64,000 bases of DNA from positions 620,001 through 684,000 of the forward strand of contig NZ_JARUQS010000001.1 of assembly GCF_029767755.1 (NCBI RefSeq). Direction: 5' to 3'. This DNA comes from Thiomicrorhabdus sp. zzn3. GTDB lineage: Bacteria > Pseudomonadota > Gammaproteobacteria > Thiomicrospirales > Thiomicrospiraceae. A program made the translations under genes and the position numbers. The notes beneath the pieces were generated by a model. The model had not been told where the DNA came from. It saw only the letters and a list, made by a program, of their open reading frames with translations, and ran no database searches. Of the stretch, positions 19,339 through 28,696 are shown piece after piece. Numbering within the stretch: position 1 is the first letter of the stretch; every line of letters starts with the position of its first letter.

Positions 19339-20472
19339 ATGGCTGAAAACGAAGACGGTACAGAAAAATCCGAAGAACCCACCGAGAAAAAGCGGCGAGA
19401 GGCCAGGGAAAAAGGCCAGATACCGCGTTCTAGGGAGTTGACAACCTTACTGTTAACGCTCTCTGCGGCCTTCTTTTTACTGTTTTATGGTGGGCAAATG
19501 CTATTGGAGGTTCAGGCGATCGCGATCAAAGGGTTGAGCTTTGATCGTGATCATGCGTTTGATCTACTAAAAATGTGGGAGCTGATTCAAAGCATGTTGC
19601 TCGCTTCCATTTATATGGTATTGCCATTTATGCTGTTGATGGCGTTTATCGCTATTGTTTCTCCTTTGTTGCTTGGTGGCTGGGCCTTCAGTGCTAAAGC
19701 AATGGCTCCCAAGCTCAGTAAGTTGAATCCAGTTTCTGGCATCAAGCGAATGTTTTCGTTTAAAGCGTTGTTGGAACTGGTGAAAGCATTGGCCAAATTT
19801 ACGTTGGTGATTGCGATTGCAACTGTGTTCTTATATATGGTGTTTGCCGAGCTTTTGGGCTTGGGGGCAGAACCTCTTAAACAAGCCTTGGCACATGCCG
19901 GTACCTTGATTATTCAAGCGTTTATTTTTGTAAGCCTTTCCTTAATTATTGTTGCAATGATTGATGTGCCATTTCAGTTATGGGACCACAATCGACAATT
20001 AAAAATGACTAAGCAAGAAGTCAAAGAGGAGTTTAAACAACAGGAAGGTAATCCGGAGGTTAAAGGCCGTATTCGCCAGGTTCAGCGCGAGATGTCACAA
20101 AGCCGTATGATGCAAAATGTTCCACAAGCGGATGTGATTGTCACCAATCCGACCCATTTTGCAGTGGCTTTGAAATACGATGCGGAAAGCATGCAAGAAC
20201 CGGTTGTATTGGCGATGGGAGCCGATTTTATGGCCAGTCAGATTCGCACCATCGCTCGGGAGCATGATATTCCGATTATTGAAGCACCACCACTGGCCCG
20301 TGCGTTATACTATAATGCGGAAGTGGAAAGACCAATTCCGTACGAGTTATTTAAAGCGGTCGCAGCTGTACTGGCTTACGTCTATCAATTAAAATCTGGC
20401 GGCCGAGTAACGGATACAAACTTTAAAGATTTACCGATTCCGGAAGAGATGCAAGCCGAGTCGAGTGAATAA
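19339..20472 (+). CDS. flhB: Flagellar export switch protein FlhB
   Basis: Controls the change from rod/hook to filament export. Four membrane helices are followed by the cytoplasmic domain with the self-cleavage motif NPTH (VIVTNPTHFAVALKY, about residue 271). Charged N-terminus SEEPTEKKRREAREKGQIPRS is the family hallmark. A partial paralogue of the post-cleavage part is encoded at 29305-29583 on the other strand. Confidence 0.96.
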   Translation: MAENEDGTEKSEEPTEKKRREAREKGQIPRSRELTTLLLTLSAAFFLLFYGGQMLLEVQAIAIKGLSFDRDHAFDLLKMWELIQSMLLASIYMVLPFMLLMAFIAIVSPLLLGGWAFSAKAMAPKLSKLNPVSGIKRMFSFKALLELVKALAKFTLVIAIATVFLYMVFAELLGLGAEPLKQALAHAGTLIIQAFIFVSLSLIIVAMIDVPFQLWDHNRQLKMTKQEVKEEFKQQEGNPEVKGRIRQVQREMSQSRMMQNVPQADVIVTNPTHFAVALKYDAESMQEPVVLAMGADFMASQIRTIAREHDIPIIEAPPLARALYYNAEVERPIPYELFKAVAAVLAYVYQLKSGGRVTDTNFKDLPIPEEMQAESSE

Positions 20473-20494
20473 GGTACAGTGATATAAACACATA

Positions 20495-22585
20495 ATGGAT
20501 TTTCAACAGCTTCTGGCCACTATCAGGCATAATTTGACTCGCGGATTGGGCGTGCCCATCGCTGTCCTTGCATTGTTAGGGATGGTAACGATTCCGCTTC
20601 CTCCAATGCTGTTGGATGTTTTCTTTACCTTCAATATTGCGCTTTCTCTAGTGGTACTGATGGTAACGCTTTATGCAAAGCGCCCGTTAGACTTCGCGAT
20701 TTTTCCGACCATTATTTTACTGGCTACTCTGTTTCGCCTAGCGCTGAATATTGCCTCTACCCGTGTCATTCTGTTGGAGGGGCATCAAGGTGGCGCTTCA
20801 GCCGGCCACGTCATTGAGGCGTTTGGTGAGTTCGTGATCGGTGGTAACTTTGCCGTTGGTTTGGTTGTCTTTGCTATTTTGGTTGTCATCAATTTTGTGG
20901 TGATTACCAAAGGGGCTGGCCGTGTCGCCGAAGTGAGTGCACGTTTTACATTGGATTCCATGCCTGGTAAGCAGATGGCGATTGATGCCGATTTGAATGC
21001 AGGGTTGATTACTCAAGAGCAAGCGCAAGAAAGACGTCGGGAAATCGCTTCAGAAGCCGATTTTTATGGCTCGATGGATGGGGCGAGCAAGTTTGTTCGC
21101 GGTGATGCCGTCGCCGGGATTATCATTCTTTTTATTAACTTGATCGGTGGTTTTTCCATAGGGATGGGGCAGCACGGTCTTGGCTTTGGTGAGGCGATCC
21201 AGGTTTATACTATTTTGACCCTGGGGGATGGGTTGGTCGCACAAATTCCCGCTTTACTCCTGTCAACGGCAACCGCGATTATTGTCACCCGGGTCTCGGG
21301 TGATCAGAAAGAGATGGGCGAGCAGATGCAGATGCAGATGTTCGCCAACCCACGCTCTCTTGGGATGACGGCGGGTATTGTCGGTGTTCTGGGGTTGATT
21401 CCTGGGATGCCAAATTTAGCGTTCCTTTCGTTTGCCAGTGTGGCCGGGGCCGGTGCTTACTTGATTCACCGTAAACAGCAGCAGGCGCCTACGGAAACAG
21501 CCCAACCAACAGAAGAAGCCGTTGAGGAGAGCAAACCACCTGAACTGAGTTGGGAGGATGTCCAAGCGGTTGATATTTTAGGTTTAGAAGTCGGATACCG
21601 TTTGATCCCAATGGTGGATCAAAGTCAAAACGGACAGCTTCTGGATCGGGTAAAAGGGGTGCGGCGCAAAGTTTCTCAAGAGCTTGGGTTTTTGGTTCCC
21701 CCTGTACATATTCGCGATAACTTGGACCTAAAACCAAACCAATATAGAATTATGCTCATGGGGGTAAACCTCGGTGAAGGAGAGGTCTTTCCTGATAAGG
21801 AATTGGCGATAAACCCCGGACAGGTTTTGAGTGAGGTTCCGGGAATTACCACTACCGATCCGACGTTTGGATTGGAAGCGGTTTGGATTGATGTCAAAGA
21901 TCGCGAGCAAGCGCAGGCATTCGGTTATACCGTGGTGGATGCGAGTACGGTGGTCGCCACACATATTAGTCAGATTGTTCAGGATTATGCTTTCGAGCTG
22001 TTGGGGCATGATGAAACGCAGCAGCTGTTGGATAAGTTAAAGCAGTCATCGCCTAAGTTGGTGGATGAACTGGTACCGGATCGCTTGTCATTGGCTACGT
22101 TGGTTAAAGTGTTGCAGAATCTCCTGCAGGAAAAAGTGTCTATTCGCGATATGCGCACCATTCTGGAAGCATTGACGGTTAAAGCGCCGATGACTCAAGA
22201 TGCGAGTGAACTCACTCAGCATGTCCGTTCGGCTTTAGGTCGTTCCATCGTGCAGGATATTGTCGGTAACGCTTCTGAGTTAAAAGTGATTACGTTAGAG
22301 CCAGGGTTGGAACAGTTGTTGCTGCAAGCTACCCAAGGGGCGCCAGAAGGACAATTGGCAATTGAACCCGGTTTGGCAGAGCGCTTGCATGCAACGCTGA
22401 AAGAAGAGTCTCAGAAGCTTGAGATGGAAGGGCAGGCAGCGGTTCTGTTAGTCGCTCCGCAAATTCGTGCGCAGTTGGCAAGGCTGTTCCGTTACAGTTT
22501 GCCGACATTACATATTTTGGCGTATTCTGAGGTGCCAGAAAACCGACAGATCAGTGTGGTGGCAAATGTGGGACAGGGAGGCTAA
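20495..22585 (+). CDS. flhA: Flagellar export protein FlhA
   Basis: Large export-gate ring that docks substrate-chaperone complexes. Eight hydrophobic segments occupy the first half, including the FHIPEP-region loop (AEVSARFTLDSMPGKQMAID), followed by the cytoplasmic docking domain (LIPMVDQSQNGQLLDRVKG onward). Length 696 is normal. Confidence 0.96.
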   Translation: MDFQQLLATIRHNLTRGLGVPIAVLALLGMVTIPLPPMLLDVFFTFNIALSLVVLMVTLYAKRPLDFAIFPTIILLATLFRLALNIASTRVILLEGHQGGASAGHVIEAFGEFVIGGNFAVGLVVFAILVVINFVVITKGAGRVAEVSARFTLDSMPGKQMAIDADLNAGLITQEQAQERRREIASEADFYGSMDGASKFVRGDAVAGIIILFINLIGGFSIGMGQHGLGFGEAIQVYTILTLGDGLVAQIPALLLSTATAIIVTRVSGDQKEMGEQMQMQMFANPRSLGMTAGIVGVLGLIPGMPNLAFLSFASVAGAGAYLIHRKQQQAPTETAQPTEEAVEESKPPELSWEDVQAVDILGLEVGYRLIPMVDQSQNGQLLDRVKGVRRKVSQELGFLVPPVHIRDNLDLKPNQYRIMLMGVNLGEGEVFPDKELAINPGQVLSEVPGITTTDPTFGLEAVWIDVKDREQAQAFGYTVVDASTVVATHISQIVQDYAFELLGHDETQQLLDKLKQSSPKLVDELVPDRLSLATLVKVLQNLLQEKVSIRDMRTILEALTVKAPMTQDASELTQHVRSALGRSIVQDIVGNASELKVITLEPGLEQLLLQATQGAPEGQLAIEPGLAERLHATLKEESQKLEMEGQAAVLLVAPQIRAQLARLFRYSLPTLHILAYSEVPENRQISVVANVGQGG

Positions 22586-23770
22586 GTGAAAATTAAACGT
22601 TACTTTGCTCCGTCTATGCGGCAAGCCATGCTGTTGGTTAAAGATGAGTGCGGTGAAGATGCCGTCATTCTTTCAAGCCGGACCACGGATGATGGGGTTG
22701 AGGTGGTTGCAGCCGCAGATCCGGAAGCGCAGGATTACCAGCAAAAACAAGCGGAACAAAAATTTGGAAGTAGCTTTGTCTCGCCAGAGATGCCTTTGAT
22801 GCCTAATGCCGAAACGGTGAGTTCAACATCGCCTAACTCGGCAGAGCTGTCAAGTATGGCCCAGGAGTTGAAGCAGGTCCGAGCCATGCTGGAGAATCAG
22901 CTCTCAGGACTGGCGTGGGGGCATAACGAACGCGTCAACCCAGAGAAAGTCGCGTTGATAAAGAAATTAGTGAAACTGGGTGTTGGCTGGTCGCTAAGCG
23001 AAAAGCTTGTCGACTCAGGTTTGCAATATGGTCACCAGGCCTGGTCAGAAATTCTTGCGGACATTGAGCAAAGAATTCCTGTGGAAGAAAGAGATGTTAT
23101 TGAGCGTGGCGGAATCGTCGCTTTAGTTGGGCCAACGGGGGTTGGGAAAACCACAACGATTGCTAAAATGGCCAGTCGTTTTGTCATGCGAAACAGTCCA
23201 TCTGAGCTCGCTTTGATCACGACCGATTGCTATAAGATTGGTGCTCAAGCACAGTTAAAAACGTTTGCCGACCTGATCGGTGTGCCAGTGCATGTTGTTA
23301 ACTCCCAAGGTGAGCTTTACGCATTATTGGCTTCGATGAGTAGCAAAAAACTGGTTTTGATCGATACCGCCGGGATGAGTCAAAGAGATTTGCAGCTGTC
23401 GCAACAGTTGACTTCTGAACACGAAGGGGTCAGTAGTGTCCGCAATTATTTGGTGATGTCGGCGGCCACGCAGTTAAATGTAATGAAAGACATTGTCAAG
23501 TCGTTCGGAGCCGTGGGCTTGAGCGGTTGTATTTTAACTAAAGTCGATGAGGCTTTGCAGTTAGGCAATATTTTAACGGTGTTGATCGAGCACAAATTGC
23601 CTTTGGCTTTTCTGTCCGAGGGGCAGCGTGTTCCTGAAGATTTAAACCCGGTAAATCCACGACAGCTGATTGATCGCGCGATCGTATTAGGTCAACAGAA
23701 TTCGCAGATTGATAATGATGAGAGTGCATTCCTGATGGGAATGGGAAAGGAGATAAGTGATGCTCAATGA
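22586..23770 (+). CDS. flhF: Flagellar placement GTPase FlhF
   Basis: SRP-type GTPase that places the flagellum at the pole. N-terminal basic region (MKIKRYFAPSMRQAMLLVKD), helical N domain and G domain with P-loop GPTGVGKTT, then TTDCYKIGAQAQLKTFA, DTAGMSQRD and TKVDEA. GTG start abuts the flhA stop. Together with FlhG it implies a polar flagellum of controlled number. Confidence 0.94.
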   Translation: MKIKRYFAPSMRQAMLLVKDECGEDAVILSSRTTDDGVEVVAAADPEAQDYQQKQAEQKFGSSFVSPEMPLMPNAETVSSTSPNSAELSSMAQELKQVRAMLENQLSGLAWGHNERVNPEKVALIKKLVKLGVGWSLSEKLVDSGLQYGHQAWSEILADIEQRIPVEERDVIERGGIVALVGPTGVGKTTTIAKMASRFVMRNSPSELALITTDCYKIGAQAQLKTFADLIGVPVHVVNSQGELYALLASMSSKKLVLIDTAGMSQRDLQLSQQLTSEHEGVSSVRNYLVMSAATQLNVMKDIVKSFGAVGLSGCILTKVDEALQLGNILTVLIEHKLPLAFLSEGQRVPEDLNPVNPRQLIDRAIVLGQQNSQIDNDESAFLMGMGKEISDAQ

Positions 23771-24638
23771 CCAAGCAGCCGGCTTGCGAGCAATGCAATC
23801 AAACCAAGTGCAAAGTGCTACACCAGCCGCTAAGCCCGTGCGAGTGTTGGCGGTTGCGAGTGGTAAGGGGGGAGTTGGGAAAACCAATGTGTCCGTTAAT
23901 CTTGGGATCTCATTAAGTAAATTGGGCAACCGAGTCTTGTTAATGGATGCGGATATGGGGCTAGCCAATGTCGACATTATGCTCGGCTTACAGACTCGTT
24001 ATAATTTGTCTCATGTGCTTGATGGTGAAAAAACACTTAAGCAGGTTATTGTTGAAGGGCCAGCAGGTTTGAAAATCATTCCGGCCGCTTCTGGGGTCAA
24101 GCGTATGGCTCAATTGACCGCTATGGAAAATGCTGGAATAATTAACGCGTTTTCGGAGCTGAGCGACGAATTAGACGTGCTTATCGTGGATACGGCTGCG
24201 GGAATCGCCGACAGTGTCGTAAGTTTCTGTCGAGCTGCGCAGGAAGTGATCGTGGTTGTGACTGATGAACCGGCTTCTATTACCGATGCCTATGCACTTA
24301 TTAAAGTCTTAAGTCGGGACTATCAGGTGACGCGTTTTCGTTTGTTGGCCAATATGAGCCGATCTGAGAAGCACGGGCGCCAGCTGTACGAGAAATTAGC
24401 AAAAGTCAGCGAACAGTTTTTGAATGTATCATTGGACTATTTGGGGTCCGTCCCTTTTGATAATGATTTACGAGAAGCCGTTCAAAAGCAGGTTCCGGTG
24501 ACGGTGGGTAAACCCCATAGTTCGGCTGCACAGGCGTTTAAAGAAATGGCATATGAGATTGATTCATGGCCGATACCTCAAGGCGCTACAGGCTACTTGC
24601 AGTTTTTTGTCGAAAACCTATTTCAATCAGGTCATTAG
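23760..24638 (+). CDS. flhG: Flagellar number regulator FlhG/FleN
   Basis: MinD-like ATPase that limits flagellar number and antagonises FlrA/FleQ. Deviant Walker A SGKGGVGKTNVSVNLG, then MDADMGLANVDIMLG and DTAAGI. ATG 23760 has AAGGAG 7 bases upstream and lies inside the end of flhF, so translation is coupled. C-terminus ends in a helix that may attach to the membrane. Confidence 0.94.
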   Translation: MLNDQAAGLRAMQSNQVQSATPAAKPVRVLAVASGKGGVGKTNVSVNLGISLSKLGNRVLLMDADMGLANVDIMLGLQTRYNLSHVLDGEKTLKQVIVEGPAGLKIIPAASGVKRMAQLTAMENAGIINAFSELSDELDVLIVDTAAGIADSVVSFCRAAQEVIVVVTDEPASITDAYALIKVLSRDYQVTRFRLLANMSRSEKHGRQLYEKLAKVSEQFLNVSLDYLGSVPFDNDLREAVQKQVPVTVGKPHSSAAQAFKEMAYEIDSWPIPQGATGYLQFFVENLFQSGH

Positions 24639-24647
24639 GAAACAGGC

Positions 24648-25376
24648 ATGAGCGCAACGGATCTATATAGTGCGGTTCAAAGACAGGGAGCACAACGCTC
24701 CCATAATGATTTAGAGCAGTATCTACCGTTGGTCAAGCGTATTGCGTACCACATGAAAGGGCGTTTGCCGGAAAGCGTCTTTGTTGATGACCTGGTTCAG
24801 TCAGGCATTATTGGTCTAATGGAAGCGATGCAGAAATTTGATGCCAGCCAGGGGGCCAGTTTTGAAACCTATGCCGGAATTCGTATTCGCGGAGCCATGT
24901 TGGATGAGATTCGCAAGGGCGATTGGACGCCTCGGTCTGTACATCGAAAATCCCGAGAGGTCAGCGATGCGATTAATCGTATTGAGTCTCGCAATGGCCG
25001 TGAAGCCAAAGACGATGAAATTGCTCAGGAATTAGGGGTTTCGATTACCGAGTACCATGCCATTTTGCAGGATACGACGGGAGCGCAGTTACTGTCGATT
25101 GATGAACCGGACCATGATGAGTTGTCAGAAGATCGAATCACAAGTTCGTCTTTGACGCCGTTTGCTGAATTGACGGAGTCGGGTTTTCAAGAATCTCTGG
25201 CGGAGCAAATTGGCCAGTTGCCTGAAAAAGAGAAACTGGTTATGGCTCTCTACTATGATGAAGAATTAAATCTTAAAGAAATTGGGGAAGTGCTTGGGGT
25301 GAGTGAATCACGAGTGAGTCAGATTCACAGTCAGGCCATTAAGCGCTTACGATCCAGATTAGCGGACTGGATGTAA
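24648..25376 (+). CDS. fliA: Flagellar sigma factor FliA (sigma-28)
   Basis: Late-gene sigma factor. Region 2 (LVKRIAYHMKGRLPESVFVD, GIIGLMEAMQKFD), region 3 (VSDAINRIESRNGREAKDDE) and region 4 (YYDEELNLKEIGEVLGVSES) are all present; 242 residues. No flagellin or FlgM gene lies in this window. Confidence 0.95.
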   Translation: MSATDLYSAVQRQGAQRSHNDLEQYLPLVKRIAYHMKGRLPESVFVDDLVQSGIIGLMEAMQKFDASQGASFETYAGIRIRGAMLDEIRKGDWTPRSVHRKSREVSDAINRIESRNGREAKDDEIAQELGVSITEYHAILQDTTGAQLLSIDEPDHDELSEDRITSSSLTPFAELTESGFQESLAEQIGQLPEKEKLVMALYYDEELNLKEIGEVLGVSESRVSQIHSQAIKRLRSRLADWM

Positions 25377-25408
25377 AGGATTAGAAAAAGGACGTTAAGG
25401 GAAACGAT

Positions 25409-25813
25409 ATGCAAATTAACAGAGATATGAATATTTTGGTTGTAGATGATTTTTCAACCATGCGTCGTATTGTTAAAAACTTATTAAAAGAGTTAGGGTT
25501 TAGTAAGTTTGACGAAGCAGATGATGGCGCAACGGCTTGGCCAATGGTGCAGTCAGGCAAATACGACTTTATCGTCAGCGATTGGAATATGCCGCAGATG
25601 ACAGGAATTGACCTGTTGCGTCACGTGCGTGCCGATGAGAAACTGAAAGACACGCCTTTTCTGTTAATTACGGCTGAAGCCAAGCGTAGTCAGATCCTGG
25701 AAGCGGCTCAGGCAGGTGTTGATGGTTATATTGTTAAACCATTTACAGCCGCGACGCTAAATGAAAAAATTCAGAAGATTTTTGAACGCGTAGCCGAAAA
25801 ACAAAATAAATGA
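25409..25813 (+). CDS. cheY: Chemotaxis response regulator CheY
   Basis: Single receiver domain with acidic pocket (LVVDDFSTMRRIVKNLLKEL), phospho-acceptor Asp in VSDWNMPQMTG, Thr/Ser site ITAEA and Lys in IVKPFTA. The WNMP segment is typical of flagellar CheY. It should bind FliM when phosphorylated. A strong terminator follows before cheZ. Confidence 0.95.
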   Translation: MQINRDMNILVVDDFSTMRRIVKNLLKELGFSKFDEADDGATAWPMVQSGKYDFIVSDWNMPQMTGIDLLRHVRADEKLKDTPFLLITAEAKRSQILEAAQAGVDGYIVKPFTAATLNEKIQKIFERVAEKQNK

Positions 25814-25845
25814 TTCGTTTCGGTTTTCGTTAATTCAAGATAAAG

Positions 25846-25885
25846 AAACCCCGTCTGCAAGTGTTTGCAGAAGGGGTTTTTTTTT
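25846..25885 (+). terminator. Rho-independent terminator between cheY and cheZ
   Basis: AAACCCC-GTCTGCAA pairs with TTTGCAG-AAGGGGTTT around a 3-base loop and runs into nine T. It lies between two genes normally co-expressed, and would lower cheZ/cheA transcription relative to cheY. Confidence 0.85.
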
Positions 25886-25903
25886 GACCAGAGGAAGGAA
25901 CTC

Positions 25904-26578
25904 ATGACATTTTCTACAGATATTCACGTTGATAAGGTTCGTGCTTTGTTGCAAGCAATGGAAGCGGGTGATGAACGCTGTACCGTTGAAATATTGGATG
26001 ACATTACTCAGATTCGCAAGAGTGAATTGCACCAGCAGCTCAGCGAGTTGACAAAAAACTTGCATCAAACCTTGGATGATCTGGATGTTGATACACCGGT
26101 GTTGCTTCACGCCAAGCATGACCTTCCTGATATTACCGAGCGTCTTCAATATGTGCTAAATGAAACTCAGAAAGCCAGTGATAAAACCCTGGGCTCATCT
26201 GAGAATACCTTAGGACTGCTGGAAGAGGTTGGCACAATGCTCGAAGGTTCAGATGAAGTGTCAAAAATCCAACCTCTGCTCGATCAGGCGAGCCAGGAAT
26301 TAACCAATATTATGTTGGCACAGTCATTTCAGGATTTAACGGGACAGGTTTTGAATCGCGTTATTTTGATTGTGACGGAGCTGGAAGAAAGTCTGAAGGC
26401 CCTTATTGAGCGTTCACGTCATGATTACGACGCCATTCCGCAGAAAACACAGAGTGAAGCCGAGCAGAGTGCCGAGCACGAAAAAGGAGTCGGCCCGAAT
26501 GTCACGGCAAAATCAAAGTTGGATGCTGTCGAGTCGCAAGCAGATGTGGATGATCTGTTAAGTGATTTAGGAATTTGA
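25904..26578 (+). CDS. cheZ: CheY-P phosphatase CheZ
   Basis: Dephosphorylates CheY-P. Long helical hairpin with the conserved region MLAQSFQDLTGQVLNRV (catalytic Asp/Gln surface) and the C-terminal CheY-binding peptide (QADVDDLLSDLGI). I chose ATG 25904, behind GAGGAAGGAA. A longer frame from TTG 25865 would start within the terminator. Confidence 0.93.
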   Translation: MTFSTDIHVDKVRALLQAMEAGDERCTVEILDDITQIRKSELHQQLSELTKNLHQTLDDLDVDTPVLLHAKHDLPDITERLQYVLNETQKASDKTLGSSENTLGLLEEVGTMLEGSDEVSKIQPLLDQASQELTNIMLAQSFQDLTGQVLNRVILIVTELEESLKALIERSRHDYDAIPQKTQSEAEQSAEHEKGVGPNVTAKSKLDAVESQADVDDLLSDLGI

Positions 26579-26609
26579 GATCTCGATTTTCATGTATACG
26601 GTGAATTCG

Positions 26610-26625
26610 TGGCATGAGTTTTGCT
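26610..26625 (+). promoter_or_regulatory. Sigma-54-type promoter before cheA
   Basis: TGGCATGAGTTTTGCT has GG and GC exactly 10 bases apart, with TGGCA and TTGC intact. It lies 74 bases before the cheA GTG. This gives cheA its own entry point after the cheY terminator. Confidence 0.7.
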
Positions 26626-26698
26626 GTAAGAGCCCTATAGATCAGAGTAACAATCCAATCACAGCTTTGAATAGCTGATGAGAGATGAGGTATAGGTT

Positions 26699-28678
26699 GT
26701 GGATGAGGATATTTTACAGGATTTTTTGGTAGAAGCGACCGAACTGGTTGATCAACTGAATGAGCAGTTGGTTGATCTGGAGCAGGCGCCAAGTGATCGA
26801 GATTTATTGAACGCGGTTTTTCGTGGTTTTCACACCATTAAGGGGGGGGCTGGATTCCTCGGTATTACTCCCTTGATTGAGGTCTGCCATCGAGCGGAAA
26901 ACGTGTTTGATAAAATCCGTAATGGCGACGTGGAATATGATGCCGTTGTGGCCGATGTAATTTTGAGAGCATTTGATGTGATTAGTGATTCCATCGAACA
27001 ACTGAACAGCGGAGCCAGAGACCTGCCTGAAAATGACCAGGGCTTGTTGCAGGAGCTGGATGCGATTACCAAAGGTCAGGCGGTACAAGAAGTTGAAACA
27101 CAAGCAGATAATGCAGCCACAATGACAACGGATATTAAACTGGAACTTCCAGAGGGGGTTGATCCTGATGGTGAGATTTCGGATGACGAATTTGAAGCGT
27201 TGTTGAATCAAAGAGATATGCTTTCTGAAGCATCGTCCTCTTCCCCGCAAATTCCTGAAGAACCTAAATTAGAGTTGCCGGAAGGGGTCGATCCAGATGG
27301 AGAGATTACCGATGATGAGTTCGAGGCCTTACTTAATCAAAGAGATTTAATGGATTTTGCACAGGTTGATGAAACGCTTTCAATGCCTGAGCCTGCTTCT
27401 GAACCGGTGCCACAGGCAAAACCTGCCGATACAAAACCTGCCGCTCCTAAGGAGTCTGCACCGAAGCCCTCGGTCGCTCCTGCGGGTCCTGCTAAAGCGT
27501 CCAGTAAAAATACAGCCGAATCAACGGTTCGTGTCGATACTCGTCGTCTTGATGAAATTATGAACCTGGTAGGTGAGCTGGTGCTGGTGCGCAACCGCTT
27601 GCTCACGTTGAGAACCACTCAGGGAAGCAGTGAAGAGTTATCGAATGCGGTAGCCAATTTGGATCATGTTACTACAGACCTGCAAACTTCTGTCATGAAA
27701 ACCCGGATGCAACCGGTTAAAAAGGTATTCGGGCGTTTTCCACGGGTGGTACGTGATTTGGCACGTAAGCTTGGTAAGGAAATTGATCTTGAGCTGGTCG
27801 GTGAAGATACTGATTTAGACAAAAACCTGGTGGAAGCTCTAGCCGATCCTTTGGTGCATTTGGTCCGTAACTCGGTTGACCATGGTATTGAGATGCCACA
27901 AGATCGAATTGCTGCCGGCAAGCCAGAAAAAGGCACGGTCATTTTAGCGGCTCAGCAAGAAGGGGATCATATTCTGTTGTCGATTACTGATGACGGTAAG
28001 GGGATGGATCCTGATGTACTGCGTCGCAAGGCGGTGGAAAAAGGCTTAATGGATGAGATGACGGCGAATCAGCTGGATGATAAAGCCGCCTTTGAATTGA
28101 TTATGTCGGCCGGTTTTTCTACAGCGGAGCAGATCAGTGATATCTCAGGGCGTGGCGTTGGGATGGACGTGGTCAAAAGCATGATTACCAAGCTGAACGG
28201 CAGTATTGATATCCACTCCGTGTTGGGAGAGGGGACTCGCATGAGTATTCGAGTTCCTTTGACATTGGCGATTTTGCCAACCTTAATGGTGGCTTTTGAT
28301 GAAGATAATTACGCCATTCCTTTAACCAGTGTCCAGGAAATCTTTGATTACGAATCCGATAAGATCAATATGATTGACGGGCAAATGATGGTCAGATTAA
28401 GAGAGAAAAGTATTCCACTGTACTTTTTATCAGAGTGGTTAGCGCCTGAAAAAGTCAAAGAGGATTATGATGGCGACAAGGTCGTCATCGTATCGATTGG
28501 CAATCAGCGTGCTGGTTTAGTGGTTGAACAGGTAAACGGTCAGGAAGAAGTGGTTATTAAGCCTCTGGGCATGATGCTTAAGAAAATTTCTGGCTATGCT
28601 GGTGCCACGATTACCGGCAACGGCAGTATTGCGTTGATTTTAGATTTACCTGGTGTTATCCAGCGTTTTCAGTATTAA
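26699..28678 (+). CDS. cheA: Chemotaxis histidine kinase CheA
   Basis: Kinase that phosphorylates CheY and CheB. The Hpt domain carries the His of FHTIKGGAGFLG (about residue 46). Instead of a recognisable P2 domain, residues about 146-216 contain two near-identical copies of an acidic motif (LPEGVDPDGEISDDEFEALL), separated by about 17 residues, then a Pro/Ala linker. Dimerisation domain, ATPase (LVHLVRNSVDHGIE, DDGKGMD, GRGVGMDVV) and CheW-like P5 domain follow. GTG start behind GAGGTATAGG. Confidence 0.95.
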   Translation: MDEDILQDFLVEATELVDQLNEQLVDLEQAPSDRDLLNAVFRGFHTIKGGAGFLGITPLIEVCHRAENVFDKIRNGDVEYDAVVADVILRAFDVISDSIEQLNSGARDLPENDQGLLQELDAITKGQAVQEVETQADNAATMTTDIKLELPEGVDPDGEISDDEFEALLNQRDMLSEASSSSPQIPEEPKLELPEGVDPDGEITDDEFEALLNQRDLMDFAQVDETLSMPEPASEPVPQAKPADTKPAAPKESAPKPSVAPAGPAKASSKNTAESTVRVDTRRLDEIMNLVGELVLVRNRLLTLRTTQGSSEELSNAVANLDHVTTDLQTSVMKTRMQPVKKVFGRFPRVVRDLARKLGKEIDLELVGEDTDLDKNLVEALADPLVHLVRNSVDHGIEMPQDRIAAGKPEKGTVILAAQQEGDHILLSITDDGKGMDPDVLRRKAVEKGLMDEMTANQLDDKAAFELIMSAGFSTAEQISDISGRGVGMDVVKSMITKLNGSIDIHSVLGEGTRMSIRVPLTLAILPTLMVAFDEDNYAIPLTSVQEIFDYESDKINMIDGQMMVRLREKSIPLYFLSEWLAPEKVKEDYDGDKVVIVSIGNQRAGLVVEQVNGQEEVVIKPLGMMLKKISGYAGATITGNGSIALILDLPGVIQRFQY

Positions 28679-28696
28679 TGGAGAGGTTTATAAACG

